A stretch of 14,823 nt of DNA from Bryobacterales bacterium (GTDB lineage: Bacteria > Acidobacteriota > Terriglobia > Bryobacterales > Bryobacteraceae): positions 1-14,823 of the forward strand of contig PKYZ01000315.1 in NCBI GenBank assembly GCA_003132865.1, given 5' to 3'. Positions 13,414-14,823 of this stretch are shown here, one piece after another. Position 1 is the stretch's first letter. Each line of letters opens with the position of its first letter. Under the pieces are notes generated by a model. That model saw only the letters and a program-made list of their open reading frames with translations. It searched no databases and was not told the DNA's origin. A program made the position numbers and the translations under genes.

Positions 13414-14823
13414 GTGGCCGTATTGGGTGGCGGCGTTGCTGGCCTGAGCGCCGCGCACGAGTTGATCGAGCGCGGATTCCGGGTTTCCGTTTACGAAGCG
13501 AAGAATGTTTTTGGAGGGAAGGCGCGCAGTTTGTCTGTCCCAGGTACGGGCGCTGGCGGCCGCAAGGATCTTCCTGGCGAGCACGGTTTCCGCTTCTTCC
13601 CCGCTTTTTACAGGCATCTGCCTGACACCATGATGCGAATACCGTTCCCAGGCAACGTGAGCGTTTTCAATAACCTTGTACACGCCACGCGTATCGAGGT
13701 GGCCCGCGCGGGAAGTCCCGCGCTCATATTGACGGCGCGGGTGCCGCAGAACATCGAGGATTGGGCCGTCGCGTTCAAAGAGGTCTTCAGAGGAATCGGC
13801 GTTGCCGACAACGAAGTGCTTTTCTTCGTCGATCGTCTCTTCACCTTGCTCACAAGTTGTCCGGAACGGCGAATCGCCGAATACGAGCAGATTCCATGGT
13901 GGACTTTCATCGACGCAGCCACCCATTCCGCAGCCTTCCAGACGCTGTTAGGCAAGGGACTGACGCGTTCCCTCGTAGCAGTGCGCGCCCAGGAAGGCAG
14001 TACGCGAACGGTCGGGTATATCCTCTTGCAACTTCTCTTTGGCTTGTTGACATCCGGTGGTTTCGACCGGCTGCTCAATGGCCCTACCACCGAAGTGTGG
14101 CTGACGGCGTGGGTGGAATATCTCCAGCAGAGAGGCGCGGACTTGCAGACCGGGGCGATCATCAGGAGTTTTCGCGCGGATGCAAGCGGGATTACCGGCG
14201 TCTCGATAGAACAGAACGGGCAGTCGCGTGAGATCAAGGCGGACTACTACATCGCGGCGATGCCCGTCGAGGTCATGAGTGGTCTGGTGGACCAGGAACT
14301 GAAAACGTTGGCGCCATCACTCGCCAATCTGACAAAGCTGCGTACCGCATGGATGAACGGAATTCAGTTTTACCTGGCTCAGGATGTCCCGCTGGATTTC
14401 GGTCACACGCTTTACGCAGACTCGCCCTGGGCACTCACCTCTGTCTCCCAGCGGCAATTCTGGACACCGGGGCGTCTTGCCAACTATGGAGACGGGCTCG
14501 TCGGAGGAATTCTGTCGGTGGACATCTCCGACTGGGAAACTCCGGGCATTCTCTACGGCAAAGAGGCGATGCAGTGCACTGCTCTTGAGGTCAAGAACGA
14601 GGTTTGGGCGCAGATGAAATCGCATCTAAACGTGGGGGGCGCAGAGGTTATTCGCGACGACAATCTCCTGAGTTGGTTCCTGGATCCGGATGTGCTGTTT
14701 CCCAATCCATCGGCCGTTACCAATCTTGAGCCGCTGCTCATCAATACGGCGGGATCCTTGCAGTACCGGCCCGAAGCGACGACGGAGATTTGCAACCTGC
14801 TGCTAGCCCGAAGTTCCAGCACG
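13402..14823 (+). CDS. FAD-dependent dehydrogenase, hydroxysqualene dehydroxylase/phytoene desaturase-like (partial)
   Basis: The ATG at 13402 (TAAGG 9 bases upstream) opens a frame with no stop through the window edge, 474 codons; homologues I recall are about 500-560 residues, so little is missing. The N-terminus MSIHVAVLGGGVAGLSAAHE is a Rossmann FAD site with G9-x-G11-x-x-G14 and the ribose-binding acidic residue E32 (VSVYEAKN). GGKARS at 38-43 and GEHGFRFFPAFYRHLPDTM at 59-77 are hallmarks of this amine-oxidase-fold subgroup. Other conserved blocks are GLTRSLVAVRAQEGSTRTVG, DRLLNGPTTEVWLTAWVEYL, WMNGIQFYLAQDVPLDFGH, DSPWALTSVSQRQFW and GGILSVDISDWETPG. RPEATTEICNLLLA begins the C-terminal FAD-contact region. 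The family oxidises isoprenoids such as hydroxysqualene or carotenoid precursors, but the substrate cannot be fixed from sequence, and no squalene, hopanoid or carotenoid gene is visible nearby. It is divergent from the propeller gene. Confidence 0.87.
   Translation, partial: MSIHVAVLGGGVAGLSAAHELIERGFRVSVYEAKNVFGGKARSLSVPGTGAGGRKDLPGEHGFRFFPAFYRHLPDTMMRIPFPGNVSVFNNLVHATRIEVARAGSPALILTARVPQNIEDWAVAFKEVFRGIGVADNEVLFFVDRLFTLLTSCPERRIAEYEQIPWWTFIDAATHSAAFQTLLGKGLTRSLVAVRAQEGSTRTVGYILLQLLFGLLTSGGFDRLLNGPTTEVWLTAWVEYLQQRGADLQTGAIIRSFRADASGITGVSIEQNGQSREIKADYYIAAMPVEVMSGLVDQELKTLAPSLANLTKLRTAWMNGIQFYLAQDVPLDFGHTLYADSPWALTSVSQRQFWTPGRLANYGDGLVGGILSVDISDWETPGILYGKEAMQCTALEVKNEVWAQMKSHLNVGGAEVIRDDNLLSWFLDPDVLFPNPSAVTNLEPLLINTAGSLQYRPEATTEICNLLLARSSST

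Noticed and set aside
13414..13926. Upstream extension of the short minus-strand frame to 258 codons
   Set aside because: This part is antisense to the well-supported flavoenzyme; only the part below 13413 is kept as a weak candidate.
1..14823. CRISPR array, tRNA, rRNA, transposase or attachment site
   Set aside because: No regularly spaced repeats, cloverleaf, ribosomal sequence or transposase domain was seen.

Overview
The window reads as a chromosomal segment of an Acidobacteriota bacterium, most like the Solibacter/Bryobacter side of the phylum. The evidence is three genes of the 'acidobacterial duplicated orphan permease' (ADOP, MacB/FtsX-type) family, one preceded by the PadR-type regulator that typically accompanies ADOP genes in this phylum, on a GC-rich background. 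This placement is inferred from gene families, not from a marker gene.

Layout. 1-429 is the C-terminal end of a beta-rich protein resembling phage tail or virion-associated proteins. A 31-codon signal-peptide-like frame overlaps its stop (426-521). An inverted repeat (592-628) and a palindromic candidate operator (671-682) follow. Next come padR (691-1019), broken by one missing base, and ADOP-1 (1021-3678), whose last ~24 residues are displaced by another missing base. Two more ADOP genes, apparently intact, lie in tandem on the minus strand: ADOP-2 (3985-6513), convergent with ADOP-1, and ADOP-3 (7073-9652). They are separated by 559 bp holding a GC-rich island and no supported gene. Divergent from ADOP-3 is a Tat-exported beta-lactamase-fold serine hydrolase of the family VIII esterase type (9719-11026). 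After 718 bp without a firm gene comes a minus-strand PQQ-type beta-propeller gene (11745-13153) with two frameshifts and one nonsense codon. A short minus-strand frame (13150-13413) joins its start by an ATGA overlap. The window closes with the first 474 codons of an FAD-dependent amine-oxidase-fold dehydrogenase of the hydroxysqualene dehydroxylase/phytoene desaturase type (13402 to the edge).

How the genes relate. The ADOP genes have no ABC ATPase or HlyD-type adaptor beside them, so none forms a complete MacAB-like pump here. PadR plus ADOP-1 is a regulator-permease pair that looks translationally linked. No pathway clearly ties together the hydrolase, the propeller protein and the flavoenzyme.

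The most notable feature is the distribution of damage. There are five lesions (two single-base deletions, two single-base insertions, one nonsense codon) in three genes, while four other long genes are open throughout. This is either local gene decay or local sequence error, and raw reads would tell which. I found no CRISPR array, transposase, rRNA or tRNA gene, and nothing that I can present as a new defence or biosynthetic system.
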